DNA from: Lysobacter_C viscosus
Lineage (GTDB): Bacteria > Pseudomonadota > Gammaproteobacteria > Xanthomonadales > Xanthomonadaceae
Direction of reading: 5' to 3'
Assembly: GCF_046600715.1 (NCBI RefSeq)
Contig: NZ_JBJMAV010000003.1
Location: forward strand, 1-64,000
DNA length: 64,000 bases
In this document: piece after piece, positions 17,874 through 28,253 of the stretch
Layout: each line of letters starts with the position of its first letter
How positions within the stretch are numbered: the first letter of the stretch is position 1
Position numbers and translations under genes: made by a program
The notes under the pieces: model-generated
The model's input: the letters and a program-made list of their open reading frames with translations, nothing else
What the model was told of the DNA's origin: nothing
The model's database searches: none

Positions 17874-19190
17874 ATGGCGCCCGTCCCCGCCCACCTGGCC
17901 GCTGGCGTCGCAAGCCGCCTCGTCGCCGCGCGCGTGCTCGATGCGGTGCTGCACCAGGGCCGTTCGCTGAAGGGCGAGCTGGCGGCCGCGCTGCCCGGCC
18001 TGGCCGACCCGCGCGACCGCGCGCTGGTCGAGGCGATCTGTTTCGCGGTGGTGCGCCAGCCGGCGCGCTACCGGGCCGCGGTCGACGGCTGGACCGCGCG
18101 GCCGCTGGGCCGCCGCGACGCGCCGCTGCGCGCGCTGCTGTACGTGGGGCTGGCGCAGCTGGATCCGCTGGGGCTGGCCGCGCATGCGGCGGTGGATGCG
18201 ACGGTCGAGGCCACGCGCGCGCTCAAGCGCTCGCACCAGGCCGGACTGGTCAACGCCCTGCTGCGGCGTGCGCTGCGCGAGGGGCTGCCGGCGGCCGACC
18301 CCTCCGCGCACTGGCCGGGATGGCTGCGGGACCGTCTCAGGCGCGACTGGCCCGCCGAGCTCGACTCGATCCTGGCCGCGAGTGCGGCGACCCCGCCCAT
18401 GTGGCTGCGGGTCAACCGCCTGCAGGGCACGCGCGAGGCGTATGCCGACCGCCTGGGGGCGGCGGGCATCAGCGCCTACACCGATTCCGACGCGCTCGAC
18501 GCCTTGCGCCTGGATGCCGCGGTGCCGGTGGCGACGCTGCCCGGCTTCTGCGACGGCGCGGTGTCGGTGCAGGACATTGCCGCGCAGCGCGTGGCCGACG
18601 CGTTGTCGCCGCCCGTCGGGGGGCGCGTGCTCGATGCATGCGCGGCGCCGGGTGGCAAGACCGCGCACCTGCTGGAGCGCGACCCGACGCTGGCGGTCAC
18701 CGCACTGGACATCGACGCGCGGCGGCTGGACCGCGTTGCCGCCAACCTCGACCGGCTCGGCCTGCGCCCGGGAGCGGTGCTGGTCGCCGCCGATGCGGCC
18801 GACACCGCGTGGTGGGACGGCGTCGCGTTCGATGCGGTGCTGCTGGACGCGCCGTGTTCGGCGACCGGCATCGTCCGCCGCCAGCCCGACGTGCTCTTGC
18901 ACCGGCGTGCCTCCGACCTTGAGCCGCTGGTGGCGTTGCAGGCGCGCCTGCTGGACGCGACCTGGGCGACGCTCGCCCCCGGCGGGGTCCTGCTCTACGC
19001 GACCTGTTCGATCCTGCGCGACGAGAACGAGCGGCAGGTCGATGCGTTCCTGGCCCGCACGCCCGGCGCGGTGGCAGAAGCGCTGCCGGAAGACCTTGGA
19101 CGGCCGGCCGGCGCCGGTCGCCAGCGGCTGCCCGGCGAGGGCGGTGGCGACGGGTTCTTCTACGCGCGACTACGCAAGCGGATCGATTGA
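17874..19190 (+). CDS. rsmB: 16S rRNA m5C967 methyltransferase RsmB
   Basis: A 438-residue protein with an N-terminal NusB-like RNA-binding domain (about 1-150) and a SAM-dependent RNA m5C methyltransferase domain. Motifs: DACAAPGGKTAHLLE (SAM site), DAPCSATG (motif IV Cys) and YATCSILRDENE (motif VI, nucleophilic Cys). The start at 17874 is preferred because the sequence before it reads as fmt shadow; a GTG at 17862 is also possible. Its 3' end overlaps the convergent glycosyltransferase gene by 21 bp. Confidence 0.94.
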   Translation: MAPVPAHLAAGVASRLVAARVLDAVLHQGRSLKGELAAALPGLADPRDRALVEAICFAVVRQPARYRAAVDGWTARPLGRRDAPLRALLYVGLAQLDPLGLAAHAAVDATVEATRALKRSHQAGLVNALLRRALREGLPAADPSAHWPGWLRDRLRRDWPAELDSILAASAATPPMWLRVNRLQGTREAYADRLGAAGISAYTDSDALDALRLDAAVPVATLPGFCDGAVSVQDIAAQRVADALSPPVGGRVLDACAAPGGKTAHLLERDPTLAVTALDIDARRLDRVAANLDRLGLRPGAVLVAADAADTAWWDGVAFDAVLLDAPCSATGIVRRQPDVLLHRRASDLEPLVALQARLLDATWATLAPGGVLLYATCSILRDENERQVDAFLARTPGAVAEALPEDLGRPAGAGRQRLPGEGGGDGFFYARLRKRID

Positions 19191-20006
19191 GGCCGGGGCG
19201 GCAGCCCCGGTTTGCGTCCCGCCTGCCGGGTCCCGGACCGGCTGGCCGTGCTGCAGCAGCCACAGCCGGATCGCCTTCTGGCGCGCGGTGTAGGCGGTGA
19301 CGTAGGCGTAGATCAGCCCCGGTGCGCCATCCAGGAACCCGCCGCGCAACACGTAGCCGCGCAGGAAGCGCCACGCCGGCCCGAGCACCATCTTCACCAG
19401 CGACGCGCGCTTGCCGCGGGCGTGGGCGTGCTCGGCCATCATCTGCGCGTACTGGCGCGACTTGGCCAACTGGTGCTCGAACGAGCGGAACGGCAGGTGC
19501 AGCAGCTCGCCCGCCAGGGTGGCGACCGCGCCATCGACGGTGGCGGTTTCGTGGATCTCGCGCTCGCCGCGCCAGCCGCCGCGGCGGCGGTCGAACAGGC
19601 GCAGCTTGCGGTCGGGGTAGGCGTTGCCGTGGCGGAGGAAACGGCCGAAGTATTCCGACGCGCGGGCCACTCGGTAGCCGGCCGCGCGGGCGAACCCCGC
19701 CTCGCGCTCGACGAGGATCGCACCACGCAGTCGCGCGTCGACGCGCTCGTCCGCGTCCAGGCTGAGGATCCAGTCATGCGTGGCCTGTTCGACCGCGTAC
19801 TGCTTCTGGCTGCGGAATCCATCGAACGGACGCACCAGCACCCGCGCGCCGTGCGCGCGGGCGATGTCGCAGGTGGCGTCGGTCGAGCCCGAATCCACCA
19901 CCACCACCTCGTCGCAGAAGTCCAGCGACGCCAGGCAGTCACCCAGCCGGTCGGCCTCGTTGAAGGTGATGACGGTGGCGGACAGCAGCGGTCGATCGGG
20001 GCGCAT
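19170..20006 (-). CDS. GT2 family glycosyltransferase, WaaE/KdtX-like
   Basis: A 278-residue cytoplasmic glycosyltransferase starting MRPDRPLLSATVITFNEADR. The GT-A fold motifs are clear: VVDSGSTDAT, DWILSLDADERV (DxD) and a C-terminal membrane-associated helix region. The strand order and the FRSQKQYAVEQATHDW segment resemble WaaE-type LPS inner-core beta-1,4-glucosyltransferases. The substrate is inferred only. The gene is divergent from the other GT2 gene, with a 64-bp gap. Confidence 0.85.
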   Translation of the reverse strand: MRPDRPLLSATVITFNEADRLGDCLASLDFCDEVVVVDSGSTDATCDIARAHGARVLVRPFDGFRSQKQYAVEQATHDWILSLDADERVDARLRGAILVEREAGFARAAGYRVARASEYFGRFLRHGNAYPDRKLRLFDRRRGGWRGEREIHETATVDGAVATLAGELLHLPFRSFEHQLAKSRQYAQMMAEHAHARGKRASLVKMVLGPAWRFLRGYVLRGGFLDGAPGLIYAYVTAYTARQKAIRLWLLQHGQPVRDPAGGTQTGAAAPASIDPLA

Positions 20007-20070
20007 GCGCGGGGCTCTGCAGGGTGCCGGGACGGGCACGTGGCGGGGCCGACAGGGTACCCTTCGCGGC

Positions 20071-20913
20071 ATGTCGCAGCCCGCACCCGCCCCCATCGCC
20101 AGCGTCGTGTTCACCACCTACAACCAGCCCGACTGGCTGGAGAAGGTGCTGGTGGGGTTCGGCGCACAGGACCGCGGCGACTTCGAGGTGCTGGTGGCCG
20201 ACGACGGCAGCCGCGACGACACCCGCGAGCGGATCCAGGCATTGCAAGGCCAGCTGCCGATGCCGGTGCGGCATCTGTGGCAGGCCGACGAGGGCTTCCG
20301 CAAGTGCGAAGCACTGAACATGGCCATCCGCGAGAGCCGCGCCGACTACCTGCTGTTCACCGACGGCGACTGCATCCCCCGGGCCGACTTCGTGTCGACC
20401 CACCTGCGCCTGCGCGAGCCGGGCCGGTTCCTGTCGGGCGGGTACCACAAGCTGCCGATGGACACGTCCACGGCCATCTCGCTCGATGACATCCGCAGCG
20501 GCCGCTGCTTCGATGCCGCGTGGCTGCGCGGACGCGGCATGCCGGCCTCGCGCCGCGACGTGAAGTTGACCGCGGGCCCGCGGCTGGGTGCCCTGCTGGA
20601 CATGATCAGCCCGGCGCGCGCCAGCTGGAACGGCCACAGCGCGTCGGCGTGGAAGCGCGACATCCTGGCCATCAACGGGTTCGACGAGCGGATGAAGTAC
20701 GGCGGCCAGGACCGCGAATTCGGCGAGCGGCTGGAGAACGCCGGCATCCGCGGCAAGCGCATCCGCCACCGCGCGATCGTGCTGCACCTGGACCACCCGC
20801 GCGGCTACGCCACCCAGGACAGCATCGACTTCAACCGCGGCCTGCGCGCCGATACCCGGCGCCTGCGCCGGACGTGGACGGAGTTCGGCATCGACAAGCG
20901 CGCCGCGCCCTAG
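20071..20913 (+). CDS. GT2 family glycosyltransferase
   Basis: A 280-residue GT-A enzyme starting MSQPAPAPIASVVFTTYNQ. It shows LVADDGSRDDT, a KCEALNMAIRESRADYLLF segment, TDGDCIPRADF (DxD) and a galactosyltransferase-like C-terminal part (NGFDERMKYGGQDREFGERL). This combination is typical of small LPS/surface-polysaccharide transferases with a C-terminal N-acetylglucosaminyl/galactosyl acceptor domain. Paired divergently with the WaaE-like gene, it probably serves LPS core or a surface glycan. The donor sugar is not predictable. Confidence 0.85.
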   Translation: MSQPAPAPIASVVFTTYNQPDWLEKVLVGFGAQDRGDFEVLVADDGSRDDTRERIQALQGQLPMPVRHLWQADEGFRKCEALNMAIRESRADYLLFTDGDCIPRADFVSTHLRLREPGRFLSGGYHKLPMDTSTAISLDDIRSGRCFDAAWLRGRGMPASRRDVKLTAGPRLGALLDMISPARASWNGHSASAWKRDILAINGFDERMKYGGQDREFGERLENAGIRGKRIRHRAIVLHLDHPRGYATQDSIDFNRGLRADTRRLRRTWTEFGIDKRAAP

Positions 20914-20917
20914 CGGG

Positions 20918-22468
20918 TCACCAGCGCAACCGGCGCCGCGCCAGCTCGGACGACAGCCGGGCGTATAACGCTTCGGCCTCGGCGTCGGGCAGGAAGCGGA
21001 CGCGCAGCGGCGGGGCCAGGGCACCGGCACCGGCCGTATCCAGCCACAACGTGGCGGTGCCGCAGCGACGGTCGACCGGTGAGCGCGTGAGGTCGAGCGA
21101 TTGCAGCTTGTCGAGTTCGGCAAAGCGCCAATGGCGGCTCCACCAGCCTTCGCGCACCGCGATCAGCTCATCGCCCAGGGCATAGGCGATGCGGCGCGCA
21201 TGCTGGCGGGACTTGAACGCCGACCACGGCAGCCACAGCAGCACCAGCAGGCCCCACCCGCCGAACCGCCAGGCCAGTGCGGCCGCCACCACTGGCGGCA
21301 CCCACGCCACCGGCAGGAACAGCCGCCACCACGCCGCGGCCGGGAGGGTGCGCCACTCCAGCGACCCCCAGCCCGCGCGCGGCAGCAGGTATCCGATCAG
21401 GCGGTCGCAGTCGGACGGGGTGGCGATCGGCGCGACCTCGCGCAGGCTGCGCTGCTGGTCGGGTTGCTCGGCCACGGCCGTGTCGACTTCCAGCCCGCGC
21501 CGTCGCAGCAACCGGTGGAGCATGCCTTCGCGCAGCGTCCAGGCCTGGATCCGGCGGCGCGATGCGCTGGTGCGCCACCGCGCCAGCAGGCCGCGTTCGA
21601 CGGTCAGGCGGCGGCCGTGTTCGCTCAGCCGGAAGCCGTAGTACTGCGCCAGCGCCAGCAACACCGACAGCCCGCGCAGCAGCAGCACGAGCGCCACGAC
21701 CAGGCTGGTGCCGGCCAGCGCGTAGTCCGCATACGAGAACGCCCGCGCATCGGCGAAACCGAACAGCGCCTCACCCCAGCGCTCGAACAGGTTGGGCAAC
21801 AACCGCGGGCTGAACTGCGCCAGGGCGGCGAAGCCCGCGCCCACCACGATCAGGCCGCGGTTGGAGACCAGGCCCAGCCGGACCACTTCGGCCGGAGGCA
21901 GCTCCAGCAGCACGGTGGAGGCTTCCGCGGGCGCGGCGCCTACCGTGCCGGATGCCGTGCCAGGCGCCGCGCCACGGCGGCGTACCAGCGTTTCCAGCGC
22001 CAGTGCGTCGTCCAGGCGCAGCACCCGCATCTCGGCTTCGGACTTCTGCCCGCCGGCCGACTCCAGCCGCACCTCGGCCACGCCGAACACCCGGTGCAGG
22101 AGCGATTGCTGCACGGCGACGTTGTGGATCCGCGCAAACGGAATGATGCGCAGGCTGCGCTGCAGCACGCCGCTGCGCACCACCAGCCGGTCGCCCAGTA
22201 CGCCGTAGCGGTAGGTGAAGTACTGCCACACCGATACCAGCGCCAGCACCGCCACGCCGGCCAGCGGCCACAGCTCGTGCATGGTGTCGTCGGCGCGGCG
22301 GCCGAACACCAGCAGCGCCAGCAGCGGCACGATGAACTGCTTGAGCTGCGCGAGCAGCACGAACAGCCACGACATCGGGTGCAGGCGGCGCTCGGCGTCG
22401 GCGACCCCCGGCTCGGGACCGTTGGGCGGTGCCGGGTCCTGCGCGGGGACGGCCGGCTCAGTCGTCAT
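20918..22468 (-). CDS. bPH2 (YdbT-type) membrane protein
   Basis: A 516-residue inner-membrane protein. After an acidic leader come two transmembrane helices and a bacterial PH-like (bPH2) module: YGVLGDRLVVRSGVLQRS followed by IPFARIHNVAVQQSLLHRV. The pattern repeats twice more (SEHGRRLTVERGLLARW; ALGDELIAVREGWWSRHW), giving the three-module YdbT layout. Function is unknown; B. subtilis YdbS/YdbT affect resistance to a competitor's bacteriocin. Its start overlaps the end of the YdbS-type gene by 11 bp. Confidence 0.82.
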   Translation of the reverse strand: MTTEPAVPAQDPAPPNGPEPGVADAERRLHPMSWLFVLLAQLKQFIVPLLALLVFGRRADDTMHELWPLAGVAVLALVSVWQYFTYRYGVLGDRLVVRSGVLQRSLRIIPFARIHNVAVQQSLLHRVFGVAEVRLESAGGQKSEAEMRVLRLDDALALETLVRRRGAAPGTASGTVGAAPAEASTVLLELPPAEVVRLGLVSNRGLIVVGAGFAALAQFSPRLLPNLFERWGEALFGFADARAFSYADYALAGTSLVVALVLLLRGLSVLLALAQYYGFRLSEHGRRLTVERGLLARWRTSASRRRIQAWTLREGMLHRLLRRRGLEVDTAVAEQPDQQRSLREVAPIATPSDCDRLIGYLLPRAGWGSLEWRTLPAAAWWRLFLPVAWVPPVVAAALAWRFGGWGLLVLLWLPWSAFKSRQHARRIAYALGDELIAVREGWWSRHWRFAELDKLQSLDLTRSPVDRRCGTATLWLDTAGAGALAPPLRVRFLPDAEAEALYARLSSELARRRLRW

Positions 22469-22988
22469 CGGTCCCGATCTGCCGGGCCAGCGCGTCGCGC
22501 AGCCGTTCGGCGTCGGCCGCGTCCAGGTGCGGCACGGTCACGGCGCTGTTGCGGGTCCCGGCGGTATGCACCACCAGCGTGGCCAACCCGCGCCGCCGTT
22601 GCCACGGACCGTGCTTGACGTCCAGGTGCTGCACGCGGCTGGCGGGCACCCGGGTCTCGCTGCGCCACAGCTTGCCGCGCCGCACCGCCAGGCCCTCGCC
22701 GTCATGGCGCCAGGCCGTGTAGGAATGGCGTTTCGCGCCCAGCCACAGGCCGATGCCAAGCAGCAGCGCCAGCGCGGCCGCGGCCACCGCCCATGCCGGC
22801 ACGGCCGCCAGCCGCGCCTCGAGCAGGCTACCGCCAACCACCGCGACGATAGCCGCCGGCACCAGCAGCGGCAGCGTGGTCCCCACCAGGAACAGCGCAC
22901 GTGCCCGCGCCGGCAAGGGCTGCCATTGCGCAGCATCGGCGGAGCCGGGCCAGCCTTCGGGCGTGGGTTCGGATGGTGGGTGCTGCAT
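22458..22988 (-). CDS. bPH2 (YdbS-type) membrane protein
   Basis: A 176-residue protein with two transmembrane helices (about 30-80) and one bPH2 module (RHDGEGLAVRRGKLWRSE, VPASRVQHLDVKHGPWQRR). The ATG at 22988 is chosen because AGGAGG lies 5 bp upstream; an ATG at 23018 would overlap the acyltransferase stop but has no such site. It is the usual small partner of the YdbT-type protein next to it. Confidence 0.82.
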   Translation of the reverse strand: MQHPPSEPTPEGWPGSADAAQWQPLPARARALFLVGTTLPLLVPAAIVAVVGGSLLEARLAAVPAWAVAAAALALLLGIGLWLGAKRHSYTAWRHDGEGLAVRRGKLWRSETRVPASRVQHLDVKHGPWQRRRGLATLVVHTAGTRNSAVTVPHLDAADAERLRDALARQIGTDDD

Positions 22989-23014
22989 CGCGCCTCCTGC
23001 GTTGCGATCGGCAT

Positions 23015-23941
23015 TCATTGCGGCGGCACGGTGCGGTACGGGTTCGGCTCGCCGCTGCCGGGCGGCCGCAGCGTATAGCGTTTGTAGGTCCACTGGTATT
23101 GCGCCGGATCGCGCCGCGCAATGCGCTCCACCGCCGCGTTGAGCGCGTGCACCGCCACCGTCGGGTCCGGGTCGGACATGCCCGGTGGCGCCAGCTCCAG
23201 GTGCAGGTCGAAGGCCGGCGGCCGGTCCGGATGCGTTTCCACGCGTTCGCACCATGCAACCAGCAGGGTGGCGCCGGTACGCGCGGCCAACCGCCCCAGC
23301 AACGTCATGGTCAACGCAGGCGTGCCAAAAAAGGGCGCAAACTCGCCATCGCCCGCCTTGGGCTGCTGGTCGGGCAGGATGCCGACCACGCCACCGGCGC
23401 CCAGCCACTTGAACAGGTGGCGCACCGCCGGGCCTTCGGCGCGGATCTGGGTCACCCGGTCGCGGTCGGCGCGCACCGCCTGCAGGAACGCCTCGCCCAC
23501 CTTCGATTCCGGCGCGCGGTACAGGATCGCCAGCGGGGTGCGCACGGCCAGCCACTGGTTGAGCAGTTCCCAGTTGCCGTAGTGCGGCGCGGCGATGATC
23601 ACCCCGCGCCCGGACGCGATCGCCGCATCCAGCAGCAGCGCCCCGTGTGCGTCGCGCACCAGCGCCAGGTTCTCCGCGTGCGGTCGCGTCCACAACCGCA
23701 CCGTTTCCAGCGCCTGGCGCGCGGTGGTGCGCAGGATCGCGGCGTGCAGGGAGTCGCGCGCGGCCGGCGGCATGGCGGGGAACGCCAGCGCCAGGTTGCG
23801 TCGTGCCACGCGGCTCTCGCGCACGTCGCGCCAGCGCCAGAGCGCGGCCAGTGCATCGCCGATCCGCATCAGCCACCGCCACGGCAGCCGGCCCACGAGG
23901 GTGGCGAGCAGGTGCAGCAGTCGTGCGGCCAGGTCGGTCAT
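23015..23941 (-). CDS. LpxL/HtrB-type lysophospholipid acyltransferase
   Basis: A 308-residue membrane-associated acyltransferase. The family H-x4-E catalytic motif is seen in IIAAPHYGNWELLNQ (about residues 113-128), followed by the RAPESKVGEAFLQAVRADR and GILPDQQPKAGDGEF elements of the lipid A late acyltransferase family. It probably adds a secondary acyl chain to lipid A. It is first in a minus-strand operon with the two bPH2 genes. Which of LpxL/LpxM/LpxP it matches cannot be settled from motifs. Confidence 0.85.
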   Translation of the reverse strand: MTDLAARLLHLLATLVGRLPWRWLMRIGDALAALWRWRDVRESRVARRNLALAFPAMPPAARDSLHAAILRTTARQALETVRLWTRPHAENLALVRDAHGALLLDAAIASGRGVIIAAPHYGNWELLNQWLAVRTPLAILYRAPESKVGEAFLQAVRADRDRVTQIRAEGPAVRHLFKWLGAGGVVGILPDQQPKAGDGEFAPFFGTPALTMTLLGRLAARTGATLLVAWCERVETHPDRPPAFDLHLELAPPGMSDPDPTVAVHALNAAVERIARRDPAQYQWTYKRYTLRPPGSGEPNPYRTVPPQ

Positions 23942-24087
23942 GCGCCGGAGTGTAGCCGGGGGTCAGGCATGCACCGTGCGGCCCACGCGCGCGGGGCGTG
24001 CAGGACGGGCTTGCAACACGGGCCTGCGGATGACTTGCACCGGCATTGCACCGATGATCCACGCCAACGCCGCTTTGATGCACCGCC

Positions 24088-24528
24088 ATGCTCGCCCTGA
24101 TCCAGCGCGTCACCCATGCCCGCGTCTCCGTCGAAGGCGACGCCGTGGGCAAAATCGGGCCCGGCCTGCTGGCGCTGGTCGGCGTCGAGCCCGGCGACGG
24201 CGAAGCGCAGGTCGCGCGCATGTGCGAGCGGCTGCTCGGCTACCGCGTGTTCGCCGATGCCCAGGGGCGGATGAACCTCGGGCTGTGCGACACCGGCGGC
24301 GGCCTGTTGCTGGTCAGCCAGTTCACCCTGGCCGCCGACACCGGCAGCGGCATGCGCCCGGGCTTCAGCACCGCAGCCGCGCCGGTCGCGGCTGAACCGG
24401 TATTCAACGCGCTCGTCCAGGCCTGCCGCGCGCGCCATCGCCCGGGGGTGGAAACCGGCCGCTTCGGGGCCCATATGGAGGTCAGCCTGGTCAACGACGG
24501 CCCGGTGACCTTCCTCCTGCGCGCCTAG
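24088..24528 (+). CDS. dtd: D-aminoacyl-tRNA deacylase
   Basis: A 146-residue editing enzyme that hydrolyses D-aminoacyl-tRNAs and Gly-tRNA(Ala). The N-terminus MLALIQRVTHARVSVEG, the active-site SQFTLAADTGSGMRPGFS (family SQxTL) and the cross-subunit Gly-cisPro-equivalent NDGPVTF are all present. Length is normal for the homodimeric family. It is divergent from the acyltransferase gene and precedes rpoD by 200 bp. Confidence 0.94.
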   Translation: MLALIQRVTHARVSVEGDAVGKIGPGLLALVGVEPGDGEAQVARMCERLLGYRVFADAQGRMNLGLCDTGGGLLLVSQFTLAADTGSGMRPGFSTAAAPVAAEPVFNALVQACRARHRPGVETGRFGAHMEVSLVNDGPVTFLLRA

Positions 24529-24682
24529 CGCGAGGCAGGCAGGGCAAGGGCCCTGGCCCCCAGGCCGGTCGCTGCGGCCGCCGCCGCCCGCGGTCCGTCG
24601 GCAAGCCCGTTTTCCAACGCAGTTGCAGGCGGATCCCCGCACGCCCGGATTACCGGCCCGACGGGCCAACGCCCGTGCCGGC

Positions 24683-24691
24683 TGGTATAAT
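24683..24691 (+). promoter_or_regulatory. extended -10 promoter of rpoD
   Basis: TGGTATAAT is a perfect TATAAT with the TGn extension, 37 bp before the rpoD ATG. No good -35 hexamer is seen 17 bp upstream, consistent with an extended -10 promoter. Confidence 0.65.
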
Positions 24692-24728
24692 GCACGGTTC
24701 TCTAGCCCCAACCCCGGTGCCCAAGTTT

Positions 24729-26636
<1,908 letters not shown>

Positions 26637-26665
26637 GTCGTCTCGCGACCCGAGCGCACCATGTG

Positions 26666-26692
26666 AAAGCCCCGCTCCGGCGGGGCTTTTTC
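26666..26692 (+). terminator. rho-independent terminator after rpoD
   Basis: AAAGCCCCG-ctccgg-CGGGGCTTT followed by TT and further T residues, about 30 bp after the rpoD stop. Confidence 0.9.
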
Positions 26693-26761
26693 TTTGCCCC
26701 GGTACCTGGAGATCGGCAATCACTGGCAAGGTCGTGCACGCCGCTACAATCAGCGACCCGC

Positions 26762-26837
26762 GGGCCTATAGCTCAATGGTTAGAGCAGAGGACTCATAAT
26801 CCTTTGGTTCCAGGTTCGAGTCCTGGTGGGCCCACCA
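26762..26837 (+). tRNA. tRNA with CAU anticodon, probably tRNA-Ile2
   Basis: A full cloverleaf can be drawn: acceptor GGGCCTA/TGGGCCC, D arm GCTC/GAGC, anticodon arm GAGGA-CTCATAA-TCCTT (anticodon CAT at 26795-26797), T arm CCAGG-TTCGAGT-CCTGG and a 3' CCA. The anticodon loop and D-arm region resemble the lysidine-modified minor tRNA-Ile2 more than elongator tRNA-Met, but anticodon alone cannot separate them. Its 3' end is the attachment site of the integrated element. Confidence 0.93.
26824..26834 (+). repeat. putative attL core, within the tRNA 3' end
   Basis: TGGTGGGCCCA, the last bases of the T arm/acceptor stem of the tRNA including the discriminator base; the same 11 bp recur at 46140-46150 in direct orientation. 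Confidence 0.7.
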
Positions 26838-26950
26838 CTTAGTTACCCATCGGCATCCAAAGCGATCCCAAGAAAGCGCTGATATCTAGTAAGGATGCGG
26901 ATCATGTGTCCCATCACATCCAGGCAAATCTCGTTGCATCTCGCACAAAA

Positions 26951-26998
26951 GTGAGTAAGCATGTGAGTAACGGGCGACTCGCCCGGGTTGTTACTCAC
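26951..26998 (+). promoter_or_regulatory. left-end GTGAGTAA repeats, candidate integrase arm sites
   Basis: GTGAGTAA occurs at 26951-26958 and 26963-26970 (12-bp period) and inverted as TTACTCAC at 26991-26998; a partial copy, GTTACTC, follows at 27005-27011 just before the integrase start. The inner pair flanks a small GGGCG-act-CGCCC hairpin. The same 12-bp-spaced pair occurs near the right end, so these are probably Int/Xis arm sites that may also act as the integrase operator. Confidence 0.6.
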
Positions 26999-27024
26999 AC
27001 TCTCGTTACTCGCAGGTGGTGCCT

Positions 27025-28239
27025 ATGCTGACGGATACGAAACTGCGCGGCATGAAGCCCAAGGCGACGGTTTACCGCCAAGCCGACGCGAACGGGTTAT
27101 GCATTGAGGTGCGTCCGACGGGGGCGAAGTTGTGGCGCTACCGATACCGCTACAACGGCAAGGCCAGCATGGCGCCACTGGGCCAGTACCCGGCAGTCTC
27201 CTTGTCGGAAGCCCGCACCGAGCGTGATCGACTGCGCGGACTGCTAAACGGAGGGGCCAACCCGACCACCGTTGCAAGGATCGAGAGAGCAGCCAAGGTG
27301 GAGCAGGCGGACAACACTTTCGGGGCCATTGCCAGCGAATTGCTCGAGAAGCGCACCCGCGAGGGATTGGGCATGGGCAGTGTGAAAAGAGAGAAGCGGT
27401 TGATCGAGAAAGACTTGGCTGGGATTGCCACGCTGCCAATCAACGTGATCACTGCGTCCATGCTGCTGCGCGAACTGCGCAAGCTGGAGAAGCGAGGTGT
27501 GGTGGAAACGGCGCACCGGGCGAAGGCGCACGCTGGTCTGGTGTTCCGATATGCCATTGCCACGGGCCGAGCGGTCACCGATCCGTCAGCAGCATTGTCT
27601 GGCGCGCTGGAACAACGGCAGAAACGCCACTTCGCCAGCGTGACTGAGCCGGCCCGGATCGGTGCCCTACTTCGTGCACTGCACGGCTATGAAGGCTCGT
27701 CGGTAGTGCAGGCCGCGCTGAAGCTCGCTCCATTGGTATTCGTTCGCCCGGGCGAACTACGGCAGGCCCGTTGGGCCGATGTCGACCTCGACGGCGCCGA
27801 ATGGCGCTACACGGCAACAAAGACGGGCACGCCGCACATCGTTCCCCTATCGTCTCAAGCGGTATCGCTGATGCAGGACCTGCATCTGCTTACCGGCCGG
27901 GGCGAGTTCCTTTTTCCAGGGATTCGCAGTGCGCGCCGTCCCATGAGTGAGAACACGATCAATGCCGCGCTGCGCTACTTGGGCTTCGATGGCGACACGA
28001 TGACCGGCCATGGATTCCGGGCCATGGCACGTACCGTCCTGGATGAGGTGCTGGGCTACCGTCCCGATTACATCGAACACCAGCTGGCCCATGCGGTGCG
28101 TGATCCGAATGGGCGCGCGTACAACCGCACGGCGCACCTACCCGAGCGCCGCAAGATGATGCAGGGCTGGGCGGACTACTTGGACACCCTCAGAGTGGGC
28201 GCGAAAGTAGTCTCAATCAGCCAAAAGCAAATCGGCTAG
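27025..28239 (+). CDS. P4-type tyrosine integrase with DUF4102 arm-binding domain
   Basis: A 404-residue site-specific recombinase. The N-terminal arm-DNA-binding domain (about 1-85) contains GLCIEVRPTGAKLWRYRYR and the PAVSLSEAR element. A SAM-like core-binding domain and the catalytic domain follow, with Arg in FVRPGELRQ, Lys in TATKTGTPHIVPL, HGFR in MTGHGFRAMA, His in EHQLAHAV and the nucleophile Tyr in GRAYNRTAHLPERR. The ATG at 27025 is preferred to the GTG codons at 27016 and 27019. Position and orientation next to the tRNA mark it as the integrase that drives insertion here. Confidence 0.93.
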   Translation: MLTDTKLRGMKPKATVYRQADANGLCIEVRPTGAKLWRYRYRYNGKASMAPLGQYPAVSLSEARTERDRLRGLLNGGANPTTVARIERAAKVEQADNTFGAIASELLEKRTREGLGMGSVKREKRLIEKDLAGIATLPINVITASMLLRELRKLEKRGVVETAHRAKAHAGLVFRYAIATGRAVTDPSAALSGALEQRQKRHFASVTEPARIGALLRALHGYEGSSVVQAALKLAPLVFVRPGELRQARWADVDLDGAEWRYTATKTGTPHIVPLSSQAVSLMQDLHLLTGRGEFLFPGIRSARRPMSENTINAALRYLGFDGDTMTGHGFRAMARTVLDEVLGYRPDYIEHQLAHAVRDPNGRAYNRTAHLPERRKMMQGWADYLDTLRVGAKVVSISQKQIG

Positions 28240-28253
28240 GAACGCGCCGAGCG

